Origin: Halarchaeum grantii
Lineage (GTDB): Archaea; Halobacteriota; Halobacteria; Halobacteriales; Halobacteriaceae
NCBI RefSeq assembly: GCF_014647455.2
Contig: NZ_BMPF01000004.1
Span: 116,980-180,979, forward strand
Length of the DNA: 64,000 bases
Reading direction: 5' to 3'
Both the position numbers and the translations under genes were made by a program. Shown piece after piece: positions 25,851 to 34,893 of the stretch. Each line of letters starts with the position of its first letter. Within the stretch, counting starts at the first letter, position 1. The notes beneath the pieces are model-generated. The model had not been told where the DNA came from. It searched no databases and was given only the letters and a program-made list of their open reading frames with translations.

Positions 25851-26597
25851 ATGCGCGAACTCGTCTTCGCCCTCGAATACGAGCCGGGCTGTAACCGGGT
25901 GGCGGACGCCCTCGCCGACCACCCCGACGCCCGTGTCCGCTCGCTCTCGCTGCACGCCACTGCCGAGCGTCTCTGGCGGGTTGACCACGCCACCGGAACT
26001 CCTGAGGCGCTCGACGCCATCGAGGACGCCTTTCTCACCGGCGACTACTACGCTGACTGTCTCGCCACCGAGGACTGTGGCGCCACACAGACGACTCGTG
26101 TGCTGGATCGGACGGACGACACGCTCATCCTCTACTCCGACTGGGAGCGCACTCCGACCTGCGCCTCAGTTCCCCATATCGCTCGAGATCACCTCGGCGA
26201 CGGCGTCTTGTTCGAGACTCGTCACGAGGGCCGCCACTACACGTGGCGACTCATCCACTCCGGCGATGGCGACGTGGCGGCGTTCTTCGACGCTCTCAAA
26301 GTCGCCGTCGGGGAGTGCGCCCAGATGGAGATGCTCCGCACAGCGGACACAACATCAGCTGGGGGACGCGACGGGACACCGAGCGGCCTACCGCCAGCCC
26401 AAGAGGCCGCTCTTCAGGCTGCGGTTGAACACGGCTATTACGAGTCGCCCCGCGAGGTCGACGTCGGCGAGCTCGCCGAGCATCTCGACGTGCCACGGTC
26501 AACACTCACCTACCGACTCCGTCGGGCGGAAGAACATTTGGCGAAGCAACATGTCGCCGGCGAGCGGGTAGCTGAAGAACGGCTGGCATCACACTGA
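25851..26597 (+). CDS. Bat-type HTH_10 transcriptional regulator
   Basis: 248 aa. The C-terminal ~60 residues (LPPAQEAALQAAVEHGYYESPREVDVGELAEHLDVPRSTLTYRLRRAEEHL) form the HTH_10 domain of bacterio-opsin-activator-like regulators. The N-terminal ~150 residues form a sensor-like domain with two Cys (DCLATEDCG) and TPTCASVP, which could bind metal. It is 60 bp upstream of the Zn/Cd-type ATPase gene in the same direction, so it is the likely metal-responsive activator. ATG 25851 is chosen because MRELVFALEYEPG is the usual start in this family. Confidence 0.8.
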   Translation: MRELVFALEYEPGCNRVADALADHPDARVRSLSLHATAERLWRVDHATGTPEALDAIEDAFLTGDYYADCLATEDCGATQTTRVLDRTDDTLILYSDWERTPTCASVPHIARDHLGDGVLFETRHEGRHYTWRLIHSGDGDVAAFFDALKVAVGECAQMEMLRTADTTSAGGRDGTPSGLPPAQEAALQAAVEHGYYESPREVDVGELAEHLDVPRSTLTYRLRRAEEHLAKQHVAGERVAEERLASH

Positions 26598-26606
26598 CGC
26601 CAGTAG

Positions 26607-26620
26607 TTGGAATATTCCAA
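26607..26620. promoter_or_regulatory. Perfect 14-bp palindrome upstream of the Zn/Cd ATPase
   Basis: TTGGAATATTCCAA followed by TAAAG. It sits between the regulator stop (26597) and the ATPase start (26658) and overlaps the probable TATA region: a candidate operator. Confidence 0.6.
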
Positions 26621-26657
26621 TAAAGACCTATCGAACTCCCGCTCCTACCGTGAAGTG

Positions 26658-29048
26658 ATGACAGAGAATCCGAATATAGCGGGACAGGCGAGCGGGGGCG
26701 GGCAGCGACAGGAGTTGACCGCCCGCTTCACCGTCCCCGAGATGGACTGTCCCTCCTGCGCCCAGAAGGTCGACAAGAGCCTCCAGCGCGTCGACGGCGT
26801 CGTCGACGCGACGCTCCAGCCGACCACCGGCACGGCGACTGTTACGTACGACCCTGACCGAATCAGCGAATCCGACGTGGTCCAAGCGATCGAAGGTGCC
26901 GGCTATGAGGTCGTCGGAGGTTCGGACGCCGAGAGCGATGAGCGAGAGGAGTCGGGCAATGGCGTCGACATCGCGCCACCGTCGGAGGTCTGGACGAGTC
27001 CCCGCGCGAAGAAGACGTGGCTCGGCGCGGCGTTCGTCACGCTCGGTCTCCTCTTCGAGTTCCTCCTCACCGGGCAGAACGTCACAGTGGCGAGCGTCCT
27101 CGAGTACCCGCTCCATATCGCAGATGTTCTGTTCCTCGGCGCCGTCGCGGCCAGTGGCATCCCCGTCGTCCGTAGCGGGTACTACTCCGCGAAGAACCGA
27201 AGTCTGGACATCGACCTGCTGATGGGGACGGCGATCATCGCGGCGACCGGTATCGGCTACTTCGTCGAGGCCGCCACGCTGGCCGTCCTGTTCAGCATCG
27301 CCGAACTGCTCGAGGACTATGCGATGGACAGGGCACGGGACTCCCTGCGCGAGCTGATGGAACTCTCGCCCGACGAGGCGACCGTCCGTCGCGATGGTGA
27401 GGAAGTGACCGTTCCCGCCGAGGAGGTCGACGTTGGCGAGACCGTCGTCGTCCGCCCCGGCGACAAGATTCCGCTCGACGGGACGGTCATCGACGGCGAG
27501 AGTGCAGTCGACCAGTCGCCGATCACGGGCGAGAGTGTCCCCGTCGACAAGGCTACCGGTGACGAGGTCTACGCCGGCGCGATCAACGAAGAGGGGTACC
27601 TCGAGGTAGAGGTTACCTCGACCGCTGGCGATTCGACGCTCTCGCGCATCATCGAGATGGTACAGGGTGCACAGGCGAAGAAAACCGAGTCTGAGCAGTT
27701 CGTCGACCGCTTCTCGGGCTACTACACGCCTCTCGTCGTCGCGCTGGCAATCCTGACCGCCGCCATCCCGCCGCTGGTCATTGCCGACCCGGTGTCGGTG
27801 GACCTCGCCGGATACGGATTCACCTTCGCGGGCAGCTGGCAGACGTGGTTCATCCGCGGGCTCACGCTGCTGGTGATCGCCTGCCCGTGTGCGTTCGTCA
27901 TCTCCACACCCGTCTCGGTGGTGTCGGGCATTACTAGCGCCGCGAAGAACGGTGTCCTGATCAAGGGCGGCAACTATCTGGAGGCGATGGGCGAGGTCGA
28001 TGCCGTTGCCGTCGACAAGACCGGGACGCTCACCAAGGGCGAACTCGCCGTCACCGACGTCGTTCCGGTGGGTGACACCACGGAGGACGATCTGCTCCGT
28101 CGCGCCGCAGGGCTGGAGCGGCGCAGTGAGCATCCCATCGCCACGGCGATTCTCGCCCGCGCTGAAGAGGCAGGCGTAGGCAACCTGCCCGACCCGACTG
28201 GCTTCGAGAGCCTCACCGGGAGGGGCATCCGCGGCGAGATCGACGGCGAGACGTACTATGCGGGTAAGCCAGCGCTCTTCGAAGAGCTCGGCTTCGACCT
28301 CGCTCGGGCACGCCGCGAAACGGACGGCGGCGTCATGGCGGAAGAGGCGGCCGAGGTCGACGACGGGGCGTTCGCCGAGGATGCCCTCTCCGCGCTGGAG
28401 CAGGAGGGCAAGACGGTCGTTATCGTCGGGACGGAGTCGAAACTGCTGGGTGCAATCGCCATCGCCGACGAGGTGCGCCCGGCCTCAAAGCGGGCCGTCG
28501 AACGCCTGCACGAGCTGGGCGTCAAGCGCGTGGTGATGCTCACCGGCGACAACGAGGGCACCGCCCGCGCAATCGCCGAGCAGGTCGGGGTCGACGAGTA
28601 TCGCGCAGAACTCCTGCCCGACGAGAAGGTCGACGCAGTCGAGGAGTTGCAGGCGGGGTACGGCGAGGTGGCGATGGTCGGTGACGGCATCAACGACGCG
28701 CCCGCGCTCGCCACCGCAGAGGTCGGCATCGCGATGGGCGCAGCCGGCACCGACACCGCTCTTGAGACGGCCGATATTGCGTTGATGGGCGACGACGTCG
28801 GGAAGCTCCCGTACCTGTACGACCTGTCGCGTACGGCCAACGGCGTGATCCGGCAGAACATCTGGGCGAGCCTCGGCGTAAAGCTCCTGCTGGCGCTGGG
28901 CGTGCCGCTGGGTCTGGTCAGCGTTGCGTTGGCGGTCGTTGTCGGTGATATGGGGATGAGCCTCGGTGTCACCGGGAACGCGATGCGGTTGTCGCGAATC
29001 GCGCCTGAACGCATGGACGGTAAGACTGGCCAAGAAATGGGTGTATGA
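26658..29048 (+). CDS. zntA: P1B-type ATPase, Zn2+/Cd2+/Pb2+ exporter class
   Basis: 796 aa from ATG 26658. N-terminal HMA domain with C31-P-S-C34, membrane motif C409-P-C411 (IACPCAFVIS), phosphorylation site D453KTG, TGD and GDGINDAPA motifs. The last helices have K-x-LLALGVPLG and GDMGMS, the Lys and DxG pattern of the P1B-2 (Zn/Cd/Pb) subgroup; Cu exporters have YN and MxxSS. It pumps divalent toxic metals out of the cell. It is preceded by an HTH_10 regulator and a palindromic candidate operator. Confidence 0.9.
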   Translation: MTENPNIAGQASGGGQRQELTARFTVPEMDCPSCAQKVDKSLQRVDGVVDATLQPTTGTATVTYDPDRISESDVVQAIEGAGYEVVGGSDAESDEREESGNGVDIAPPSEVWTSPRAKKTWLGAAFVTLGLLFEFLLTGQNVTVASVLEYPLHIADVLFLGAVAASGIPVVRSGYYSAKNRSLDIDLLMGTAIIAATGIGYFVEAATLAVLFSIAELLEDYAMDRARDSLRELMELSPDEATVRRDGEEVTVPAEEVDVGETVVVRPGDKIPLDGTVIDGESAVDQSPITGESVPVDKATGDEVYAGAINEEGYLEVEVTSTAGDSTLSRIIEMVQGAQAKKTESEQFVDRFSGYYTPLVVALAILTAAIPPLVIADPVSVDLAGYGFTFAGSWQTWFIRGLTLLVIACPCAFVISTPVSVVSGITSAAKNGVLIKGGNYLEAMGEVDAVAVDKTGTLTKGELAVTDVVPVGDTTEDDLLRRAAGLERRSEHPIATAILARAEEAGVGNLPDPTGFESLTGRGIRGEIDGETYYAGKPALFEELGFDLARARRETDGGVMAEEAAEVDDGAFAEDALSALEQEGKTVVIVGTESKLLGAIAIADEVRPASKRAVERLHELGVKRVVMLTGDNEGTARAIAEQVGVDEYRAELLPDEKVDAVEELQAGYGEVAMVGDGINDAPALATAEVGIAMGAAGTDTALETADIALMGDDVGKLPYLYDLSRTANGVIRQNIWASLGVKLLLALGVPLGLVSVALAVVVGDMGMSLGVTGNAMRLSRIAPERMDGKTGQEMGV

Positions 29049-29234
29049 ACCCATGAAGACTAGCGAGAAAGACAGTGCCACCTTATGCAGAACTGTGTCA
29101 CTCGTCGAACACGAGAGCAACGAGCTCTCTGAACCCCTTCGGGCAGGTCCAACGAACACGTCGAACTGCTCGAATCCCGTCTCCCGAGAACGGGAACAAG
29201 AATAAGGTTACTCCGTTTGAAATCTTCCACAATA

Positions 29235-32024
29235 ATGAACCCTTTCAATGCGATCCGCGAGTTCGAAGCCGATGGAACGACCTACAAAATGGCCGACCTC
29301 ACCGTCCTCGAAGAGGAAGGCCTCTGTGAACTTGACAAACTCCCGGTCAGTATCCGTGTTATGCTTGAATCCGTCCTCCGTAACGCCGACGGGGAGGACA
29401 TTACCGAGGACGACATCCGGGCCCTCGCTGGCTGGCAACCGGACGTTCCCGACGCCGACATCCCGTTCCAGCCGTCCCGGGTTATCCTCCAGGACCTCAC
29501 CGGCGTCCCCGCCGTTGTAGACCTCGCGGCACTCCGATCGGCCGTCGAACGCAAGGACCGCGACCCAACCCTCGTCGAACCCGAAGTCCCCATCGACCTG
29601 GTCATCGACCACAGCGTCCAAGTGGACTACTTCGGCAACGAGGACGCCTACGAGAAGAACGTCGAACTCGAATACGAGCGCAACAGCGAACGGTACCGGG
29701 CGCTGAAGTGGGCGCAAAACGCCTTCGACGACTTCAGTGTCGTGCCGCCAGGGACGGGTATCGTCCACCAGGTGAATCTGGAGTATCTCGGGCAAGTCGT
29801 CCACGAACGCGAGCAGAACGGCGAGAACTGGCTGTTCCCAGACACCCTCGTCGGGACCGACAGCCACACGCCGATGATTGGTGGCATCGGCGTCGTCGGC
29901 TGGGGCGTCGGCGGTATTGAAGCCGAAGCCGCGATGCTCGGCCAGCCCATCACGATGAACCTCCCCGAGGTTGTCGGCGTGAAACTCACAGGTGAACTCC
30001 CCGAGGGTGCGACGGCGACTGACCTCGTACTGCACGTCACCGAACTGCTGCGGGATGTCGGTGTTGTCGATCGATTCGTTGAGTTCTATGGGCCCGCCGT
30101 GGAGACGCTGACTGTTCCTGATCGGGCGACAATCGCGAATATGGCGCCCGAGCAGGGCTCGACCATCAGCATGTTCCCCGTCGACGAGGCCACCTTGGAC
30201 TACCTCGAACTGACGGGCCGCGACGAGGACCACATCGAGCTCGTCCGAAAGTATCTGGACGCCCAGGGGCTGTTCGGTGAGCAGAACCCCGAGTACACCG
30301 AGACGGTCGAACTGGACCTCTCGACCGTGACGCCGAGTCTCGCCGGCCCCAAGAAACCCCAGTCCCGCGTCGAGATGGGTGACATGCGAACCCACTTCCG
30401 GGAATTACTCCACGGCGAGTTCGAGGACGAACTCGACGACGCTGACGAGGAGGCGCTGGCCCGGTGGCTCGGTGAGAGCGACCAATCGATGGGGCAGACC
30501 GACGGCGGCAAGGCGGTCGTGGACACCGGTCGAGACCGCCCCGACCTCGACCCTCTCACGAAGCGCGCCTCCGTGAATATCGACGGCAACGACGTCGAAA
30601 TCGGGCACGGGAGCGTCGTCGTTAGCGCCATCACCAGCTGTACCAACACGTCGAATCCCTCCGTGATGCTGGCAGCCGGGCTCCTGGCGAAAAACGCCGT
30701 CGAGCGTGGCCTCGACGTCCCGGACTACGTTAAAACAAGCCTCGCGCCCGGCAGCCGCGTCGTCACCCAGTACCTCGAAGCATCGGGGCTGTTGCCATAC
30801 CTCGAAGACCTGGGTTACAACGTCGTGGGCTACGGCTGTACGACCTGCATCGGGAACGCAGGGCCGCTCCCGGAGCCGATCGAGACCGCTATCGACGAAC
30901 ACGACCTCTGGACGACGAGCGTACTCTCCGGGAATCGGAACTTCGAGGCGCGCATCCATCCAAAAGTGCGCGCGAACTACCTCGCCAGCCCGCCGCTGGT
31001 GGTGGCGTACGGGCTCGCTGGGCGGATGGACATCGATCTGGAGCACGACCCGCTGGGGTACGATGACGACGGAAACCCAGTCTATCTGGCGGACCTCTGG
31101 CCAGACAGCGACGAGATCCACGAAGCCGTCCACGACTTCGTCGACCCGTCGATGTTCGAGGAGAAGTACGCCGAAGTGTTCGAAGGCGACGAGCGATGGG
31201 ACGCGCTGGAGGCCCCGACCGGCGAGGTCTACGAGTGGGACGAGGACTCGACATACATCCGGGAGCCGCCGTTCTTCAAAGATTTCCCGCTGGAGAAACC
31301 CGGCGTCTCTAACGTCGAGGATGCACGGTGTCTGCTAACGCTGGGTGACACGGTTACGACTGACCACATCAGTCCTGCCGGGCCGTTCGGGACGGATCAG
31401 CCGGCCGGCCAGTGGCTGATGGACCACGGTGTCGAGCCCCACGAGTTCAACACGTACGGTGCCCGCCGGGGTAACCACGAGGTGATGATGCGGGGCACGT
31501 TCGCCAACGTCCGCATCGAGAATCAGATGCTCGACGACGTCGAGGGCGGGTACACCATCCACCATCCGACTGGTGAGCAGACGACCGTGTTCGAGGCCAG
31601 CCAGCGGTACCGCGAGGAGGGAACTCCACTCGTCGTGATGGCGGGCGAGGAGTTCGGGACTGGGTCGAGCCGTGACTGGGCGGCGAAGGGGACCGACCTT
31701 CTCGGTGTTCGTGCGACCATCGCGGAAAGCTACGAGCGCATCTATCGGGACAATCTCGTCGGAATGGGTGTGTTGCCGTTGCAGTTCCAGGACGGTGACT
31801 CCTGGGAGGCGCTTGGATTGGACGGGTCAGAGGTCTACACGATCTACGGGTTGGACGACGAGTTGGAGCCGATGGCCGAGTTGACGGTGACTGCGGAGCG
31901 GTCGGACGGGTCGTCGGTTGAGTTCCCGGTGACGGCCCAGGTGGGCACACCTGCCGGGGTGCGATACATCGAACACGGCGGCATCCTACACTACGTCCTT
32001 CGACAGCTGCTAACCGAATCGTGA
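29235..32024 (+). CDS. acnA: Aconitate hydratase, AcnA type
   Basis: 929 aa, the length of bacterial-type AcnA. It interconverts citrate and isocitrate in the TCA cycle. 4Fe-4S ligands C469 (SCTNTSNPS), C535 and C538 (GYGCTTCIGN). Substrate motifs GTDSHTPMIGG, NRNFEARIHP and the swivel-domain GEEFGTGSSRDWAAKG are all present. The gene appears intact. I chose ATG 29235 (MNPFNAIREFE); ATG 29217 would add six residues. A metabolic enzyme between metal and accessory genes is odd and may be a second copy in the cell. Confidence 0.93.
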   Translation: MNPFNAIREFEADGTTYKMADLTVLEEEGLCELDKLPVSIRVMLESVLRNADGEDITEDDIRALAGWQPDVPDADIPFQPSRVILQDLTGVPAVVDLAALRSAVERKDRDPTLVEPEVPIDLVIDHSVQVDYFGNEDAYEKNVELEYERNSERYRALKWAQNAFDDFSVVPPGTGIVHQVNLEYLGQVVHEREQNGENWLFPDTLVGTDSHTPMIGGIGVVGWGVGGIEAEAAMLGQPITMNLPEVVGVKLTGELPEGATATDLVLHVTELLRDVGVVDRFVEFYGPAVETLTVPDRATIANMAPEQGSTISMFPVDEATLDYLELTGRDEDHIELVRKYLDAQGLFGEQNPEYTETVELDLSTVTPSLAGPKKPQSRVEMGDMRTHFRELLHGEFEDELDDADEEALARWLGESDQSMGQTDGGKAVVDTGRDRPDLDPLTKRASVNIDGNDVEIGHGSVVVSAITSCTNTSNPSVMLAAGLLAKNAVERGLDVPDYVKTSLAPGSRVVTQYLEASGLLPYLEDLGYNVVGYGCTTCIGNAGPLPEPIETAIDEHDLWTTSVLSGNRNFEARIHPKVRANYLASPPLVVAYGLAGRMDIDLEHDPLGYDDDGNPVYLADLWPDSDEIHEAVHDFVDPSMFEEKYAEVFEGDERWDALEAPTGEVYEWDEDSTYIREPPFFKDFPLEKPGVSNVEDARCLLTLGDTVTTDHISPAGPFGTDQPAGQWLMDHGVEPHEFNTYGARRGNHEVMMRGTFANVRIENQMLDDVEGGYTIHHPTGEQTTVFEASQRYREEGTPLVVMAGEEFGTGSSRDWAAKGTDLLGVRATIAESYERIYRDNLVGMGVLPLQFQDGDSWEALGLDGSEVYTIYGLDDELEPMAELTVTAERSDGSSVEFPVTAQVGTPAGVRYIEHGGILHYVLRQLLTES

Positions 32025-32250
32025 CGCTTTCAAAGTGTCTCCTCGACCAGTAAGATCGCGAATTTCCGATTCCGTCGCTCGGAATTAGCGTAGCCCTCTG
32101 AAACGGCACACCGTGTTTGTGCGTGAATACATATCAAGAGTGTTTCCAGTTCAATCAACGGTAAAATGACCATCGTAGCTTTCACACCCGATGCCGTAGC
32201 GATCACCGTCGAGTGGGCGAACAATATCCTGTGATCGAGTGAGGCCAGAG

Positions 32251-32334
32251 TTGTTTATTCCGCGCCGGTGATGGGTGCCGGCGCAGCTGGAGCGACCAAC
32301 GACACCCGTGCGTCGGCGTTTCGAGGTGTCCAAG
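32251..32334 (+). promoter_or_regulatory. T-box/hairpin leader element before 32335
   Basis: TTGTTTATT (32251) then GCGCCGG-TGATGGGTG-CCGGCGC (32262-32284). The start codon is about 50 nt past the hairpin, one of the longest gaps. Confidence 0.7.
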
Positions 32335-32826
32335 ATGCATATGGTGATATACGCACTCGTAGAGGCATCGACGCACGACGACGCGCTGTCCACCGGAAAG
32401 TCGGTGTTCGACCGCCTGGTCGGCGCGGACCCACACGCCGGCGCCGTCTTCGATTACTATGTGACCTTCGACGAGGAGGACACGTCCGTTGCGGGGAAGG
32501 CACGATGGGGGGGGTTGCCGACGGCAGCCCCCGTCGACTCCGATGACGGCCAAGACCTGCTCGAGTGTGGCTGGGAGGCGACGAAGGAGGAATTCGAGCG
32601 TAATCTCGACCGGGTGAAGGAGGCCATCGACGAGCTCTCCGACGAGGAGATCATGCGCGACGAGGACCTCGCCCGGCACGCCTTCCACCAGGTCGGTGCG
32701 TACGACGGCCCGACGATCTTCCTGTACACCGAACACGGAACCGGCATTCGCCACCGTGGACAGCTGGATCGACTCCTCGAGGAGAATGAAGAGCTCTGGA
32801 TCGTGCCCGCTGACGTCCACTTCTAA
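32335..32826 (+). CDS. Plasmid protein of unknown function, 163 aa
   Basis: MHMVIYALVEASTHDDALSTGKSVFDRLVGADPHAGAVFDYYVTFDEEDTSVAG... is an alpha/beta start; the middle is highly acidic (DLDRVKEAIDELSDEEIMRDEDLARHAFHQVGAYDGPTIFLYTEHGTGIRHRGQLDRLLEE). It probably forms a two-gene unit with the Zn-ribbon gene 3 nt downstream. No family is recognised. The start is placed after the element, excluding 20 Pro/Arg-rich residues. Confidence 0.65.
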   Translation: MHMVIYALVEASTHDDALSTGKSVFDRLVGADPHAGAVFDYYVTFDEEDTSVAGKARWGGLPTAAPVDSDDGQDLLECGWEATKEEFERNLDRVKEAIDELSDEEIMRDEDLARHAFHQVGAYDGPTIFLYTEHGTGIRHRGQLDRLLEENEELWIVPADVHF

Positions 32827-32829
32827 CCA

Positions 32830-33198
32830 ATGCCTCGCATCACCAACTGGCGACGCGAGAGCCGCTCGCCGACGCTTGCGTATCGGAACACCGAGACCGG
32901 GGCGCGAGCCGTCCTGCATCGAGCCCCGGACTCCTACCGGTACAAATGGCGTGGGGCAATCCTCATCGACGGCTACCCGGTCTGGTCGCGGGGATACGAG
33001 ACGAAGGATGCGACATCGTTCCGTGACGAGCTCCGGGAGCGGCCCGCACCGGACCTCAGCTGCCCGGAGTGTCCGAACGACGACGTTCGCGTCGGCGAGA
33101 AGGCGGCAGACGGGGCGAAAGTCCAGCGGTGGTATGACTGCCCCGATTGTGGGTACGAAGCCCCCTCACGCATCGTCTACGGACGGAGTACGCCGTGA
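32830..33198 (+). CDS. Haloarchaeal zinc-ribbon protein, 122 aa
   Basis: MPRITNWRRESRSPTLAYRNTETGARAVLHRAPDSYRYKWRGAILIDGYPVWSRGYETKDATSFRDELRERPAPDLSCPECPNDDVRVGEKAADGAKVQRWYDCPDCGYEAPSRIVYG. One zinc ribbon (CPEC...CPDC) at residues ~78-108 after a small beta domain. Three bases separate it from the upstream stop, so they are coupled. Members are frequent in haloarchaeal plasmids; role unknown. Confidence 0.7.
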   Translation: MPRITNWRRESRSPTLAYRNTETGARAVLHRAPDSYRYKWRGAILIDGYPVWSRGYETKDATSFRDELRERPAPDLSCPECPNDDVRVGEKAADGAKVQRWYDCPDCGYEAPSRIVYGRSTP

Positions 33199-33306
33199 CT
33201 CAGGGCTTGACTCCGAGAGTGAAGGCCGTACGTTCCGCTAAGGAACAGGTATGCGTGGTTCGTTCGCTTCTCGCTTATATGGAGGATCAGCCACCGATCG
33301 AATTAA

Positions 33307-33325
33307 GTATATCCAAAGGATATAC
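33307..33325. promoter_or_regulatory. 19-bp palindrome in the DUF2080-tnpB promoter
   Basis: GTATATCC-AAA-GGATATAC is perfectly symmetric. CTTATATGG (33274-33281) is a likely TATA box, which puts the palindrome just after the transcription start and seven bases before ATG 33332: a candidate autoregulatory operator. Confidence 0.65.
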
Positions 33326-33331
33326 ACCGAT

Positions 33332-33487
33332 ATGGCGAATCGGTTTCAAATCGACGGCGAGGAAGTTCTCGACGGCCAAGTCAAGGAGTTCGGGAACAGC
33401 GCCCACGTCACCGTCCCCAAACGCTGGCGTGGGGCTAACGTGAAAGTCGTCCGTACCTCAGAACCAACCGAACAAGACGAAGAATGA
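33332..33487 (+). CDS. DUF2080-type transposase-associated protein (AbrB-like)
   Basis: 51 aa: MANRFQIDGEEVLDGQVKEFGNSAHVTVPKRWRGANVKVVRTSEPTEQDEE. The FGNSAHVTVPKRWRG core is a SpoVT/AbrB-like DNA-binding hairpin. The family is regularly found right before tnpB in haloarchaeal IS elements. Its stop overlaps the tnpB ATG (ATGA). By fold it could bind the palindrome upstream and limit tnpB expression; that is inference. Confidence 0.8.
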   Translation: MANRFQIDGEEVLDGQVKEFGNSAHVTVPKRWRGANVKVVRTSEPTEQDEE

Positions 33488-34761
33488 CTGATTCACAGGC
33501 TCTCATCAAGACGCTGGACTTCCAGCTCGACATCCAGAGCGATAATGAGAGCCTGCTGTACGACGCCACCCTCGAAGCGAGGTCGGTATACAACCAATCT
33601 ATCCGACTCGCCAAGGAAGGTGTGGATTGGAACGTCATTCCCGACCGCGTGGCCGAGGACGCCAGCCTCGTGAAAAACACGATACAGCGCGTCGTCGCCA
33701 AAGCACTCGGTGCGATGGAGAACTACTACGAGTATGACGACTACAACAAACCCAGCCACACCAAAGACGGAACGTACCCGCTCCGGGCGAACTACGAGGA
33801 GGGGTACAACCTGTCACTCACCGACGACGGCGACGTGGCGTTCCGGATCAGCGCGAAGCCCTACAAGCACGTCAAGGGCGTCCTCGATGGTGACGACGCT
33901 CATCTCGACATTCTCAAGACCGCCCTCGAAAGCGATGCATGGACGATTGGGACGGCGGAAGCCCTGTTCCGAAACGGCAACGCCGAGCTGCACGTCAACG
34001 TAACTAGCTCCGAGGGGACCGTTCGAGACAAGGAAAATTCACGGACAGTCGTTGGCGTGGATGTCAACGAGGACAATGTGGCGCTGACTGCACTCTCCAA
34101 GGGCAGTGTCGAGGACACAGTCGTTATCGAATTTCCGGACATCAAGTTCAAGCGCCACCGCTATTTCACGATGCGGAAGCGCGTGCAGAACGCGGGGAAG
34201 GACAGCATCCACGACACGTTGGAAGGACGTGAGGAACGGTTTGTCCGCGACCGACTCCACAAAGTGAGCCGTCATATCGTCGAGTGGAGCCAGCAGTTCG
34301 AGAAGCCGTGCATCGTCTTTGAAGACCTCAAAGAGATGCGCGATGGCCTCGACTACGGATGCCGGATGAACCGACGCTTGCACCGCCTCCCGTTCCGCGC
34401 GCTTCAGCACTACACGTCCTACAAGGCAGCATTCGCGGGTATTCCGACGGCTTGGATCAATCCCGAATACACGAGCCAATGCTGTCCGATGTGCGGTCAT
34501 ACGGAACGATCGAACCGTCACAAGAAGCGGTTCAAGTGCCAGTCCTGTTCGCATCAAGACCACGCCGACCGGAGTGCAAGCGTGAATATCGCCGTGAAAG
34601 GTATCGAAGAGCATCAAGAGTGGACTGTGCCTGCTCTCAACAGCCTTCCCACTGTGCGGACGGTGCGACGGCAGGCATCGGGGGCCGTGGACGCCCCGAC
34701 CGTGACCCACGACGCCGTTCGAGGCTATCAGACCGATGGCGTCGCGGGAGTGTCCGACTAA
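33484..34761 (+). CDS. tnpB: TnpB, RNA-guided nuclease of a DUF2080-type IS element
   Basis: 425 aa. RuvC residues: D193 (GVDVNEDN), E280 (FEDL) and D362 (HADRSASVN), with zinc ribbon C334-x2-C337...C352-x2-C355, so the active site is complete. Sequence is distant from the other TnpB at 21683 (different N-terminus, NEDN vs GIEN). Translated with the DUF2080 gene. There is no TnpA, so the element is non-autonomous or uses a transposase in trans. Confidence 0.92.
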   Translation: MTDSQALIKTLDFQLDIQSDNESLLYDATLEARSVYNQSIRLAKEGVDWNVIPDRVAEDASLVKNTIQRVVAKALGAMENYYEYDDYNKPSHTKDGTYPLRANYEEGYNLSLTDDGDVAFRISAKPYKHVKGVLDGDDAHLDILKTALESDAWTIGTAEALFRNGNAELHVNVTSSEGTVRDKENSRTVVGVDVNEDNVALTALSKGSVEDTVVIEFPDIKFKRHRYFTMRKRVQNAGKDSIHDTLEGREERFVRDRLHKVSRHIVEWSQQFEKPCIVFEDLKEMRDGLDYGCRMNRRLHRLPFRALQHYTSYKAAFAGIPTAWINPEYTSQCCPMCGHTERSNRHKKRFKCQSCSHQDHADRSASVNIAVKGIEEHQEWTVPALNSLPTVRTVRRQASGAVDAPTVTHDAVRGYQTDGVAGVSD

Positions 34762-34771
34762 TCCACGGGAA

Positions 34772-34794
34772 GTCTCGAGGACCGTTCTCGAGAC
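34772..34794 (+). terminator. Perfect 8-bp hairpin after tnpB
   Basis: GTCTCGAG-GACCGTT-CTCGAGAC, 10 bp after the stop. It may be the right-end hairpin of the element, the end of the guide RNA scaffold, or a terminator; no T tract follows. Confidence 0.5.
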
Positions 34795-34838
34795 AGTTCA
34801 CGGCGCCGAACGGTGAGCGGGTGGATCCCCGCTGGCCG

Positions 34839-34893
34839 CTGTTTTTCGGCCGGGCACGAGGTGGTAGCCCGGTACGACCGGGTGAGTCAACCA
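34839..34893 (+). promoter_or_regulatory. T-box/hairpin leader element before 34894
   Basis: CTGTTTTTC then CCGGGC...GCCCGG (34850-34855 with 34867-34872) around ACGAGGTGGTA. The following CGACCGGG can also pair with the 5' arm, another competing stem. Confidence 0.6.

Noticed and set aside
26628..28133. 501-aa open frame on the minus strand under the Zn/Cd ATPase
   Set aside because: It is antisense to an unmistakable ATPase gene. Long antisense frames are expected in GC-rich haloarchaeal DNA.
29208..30395. 395-aa minus-strand frame over the aconitase gene
   Set aside because: Antisense shadow of a complete acnA.
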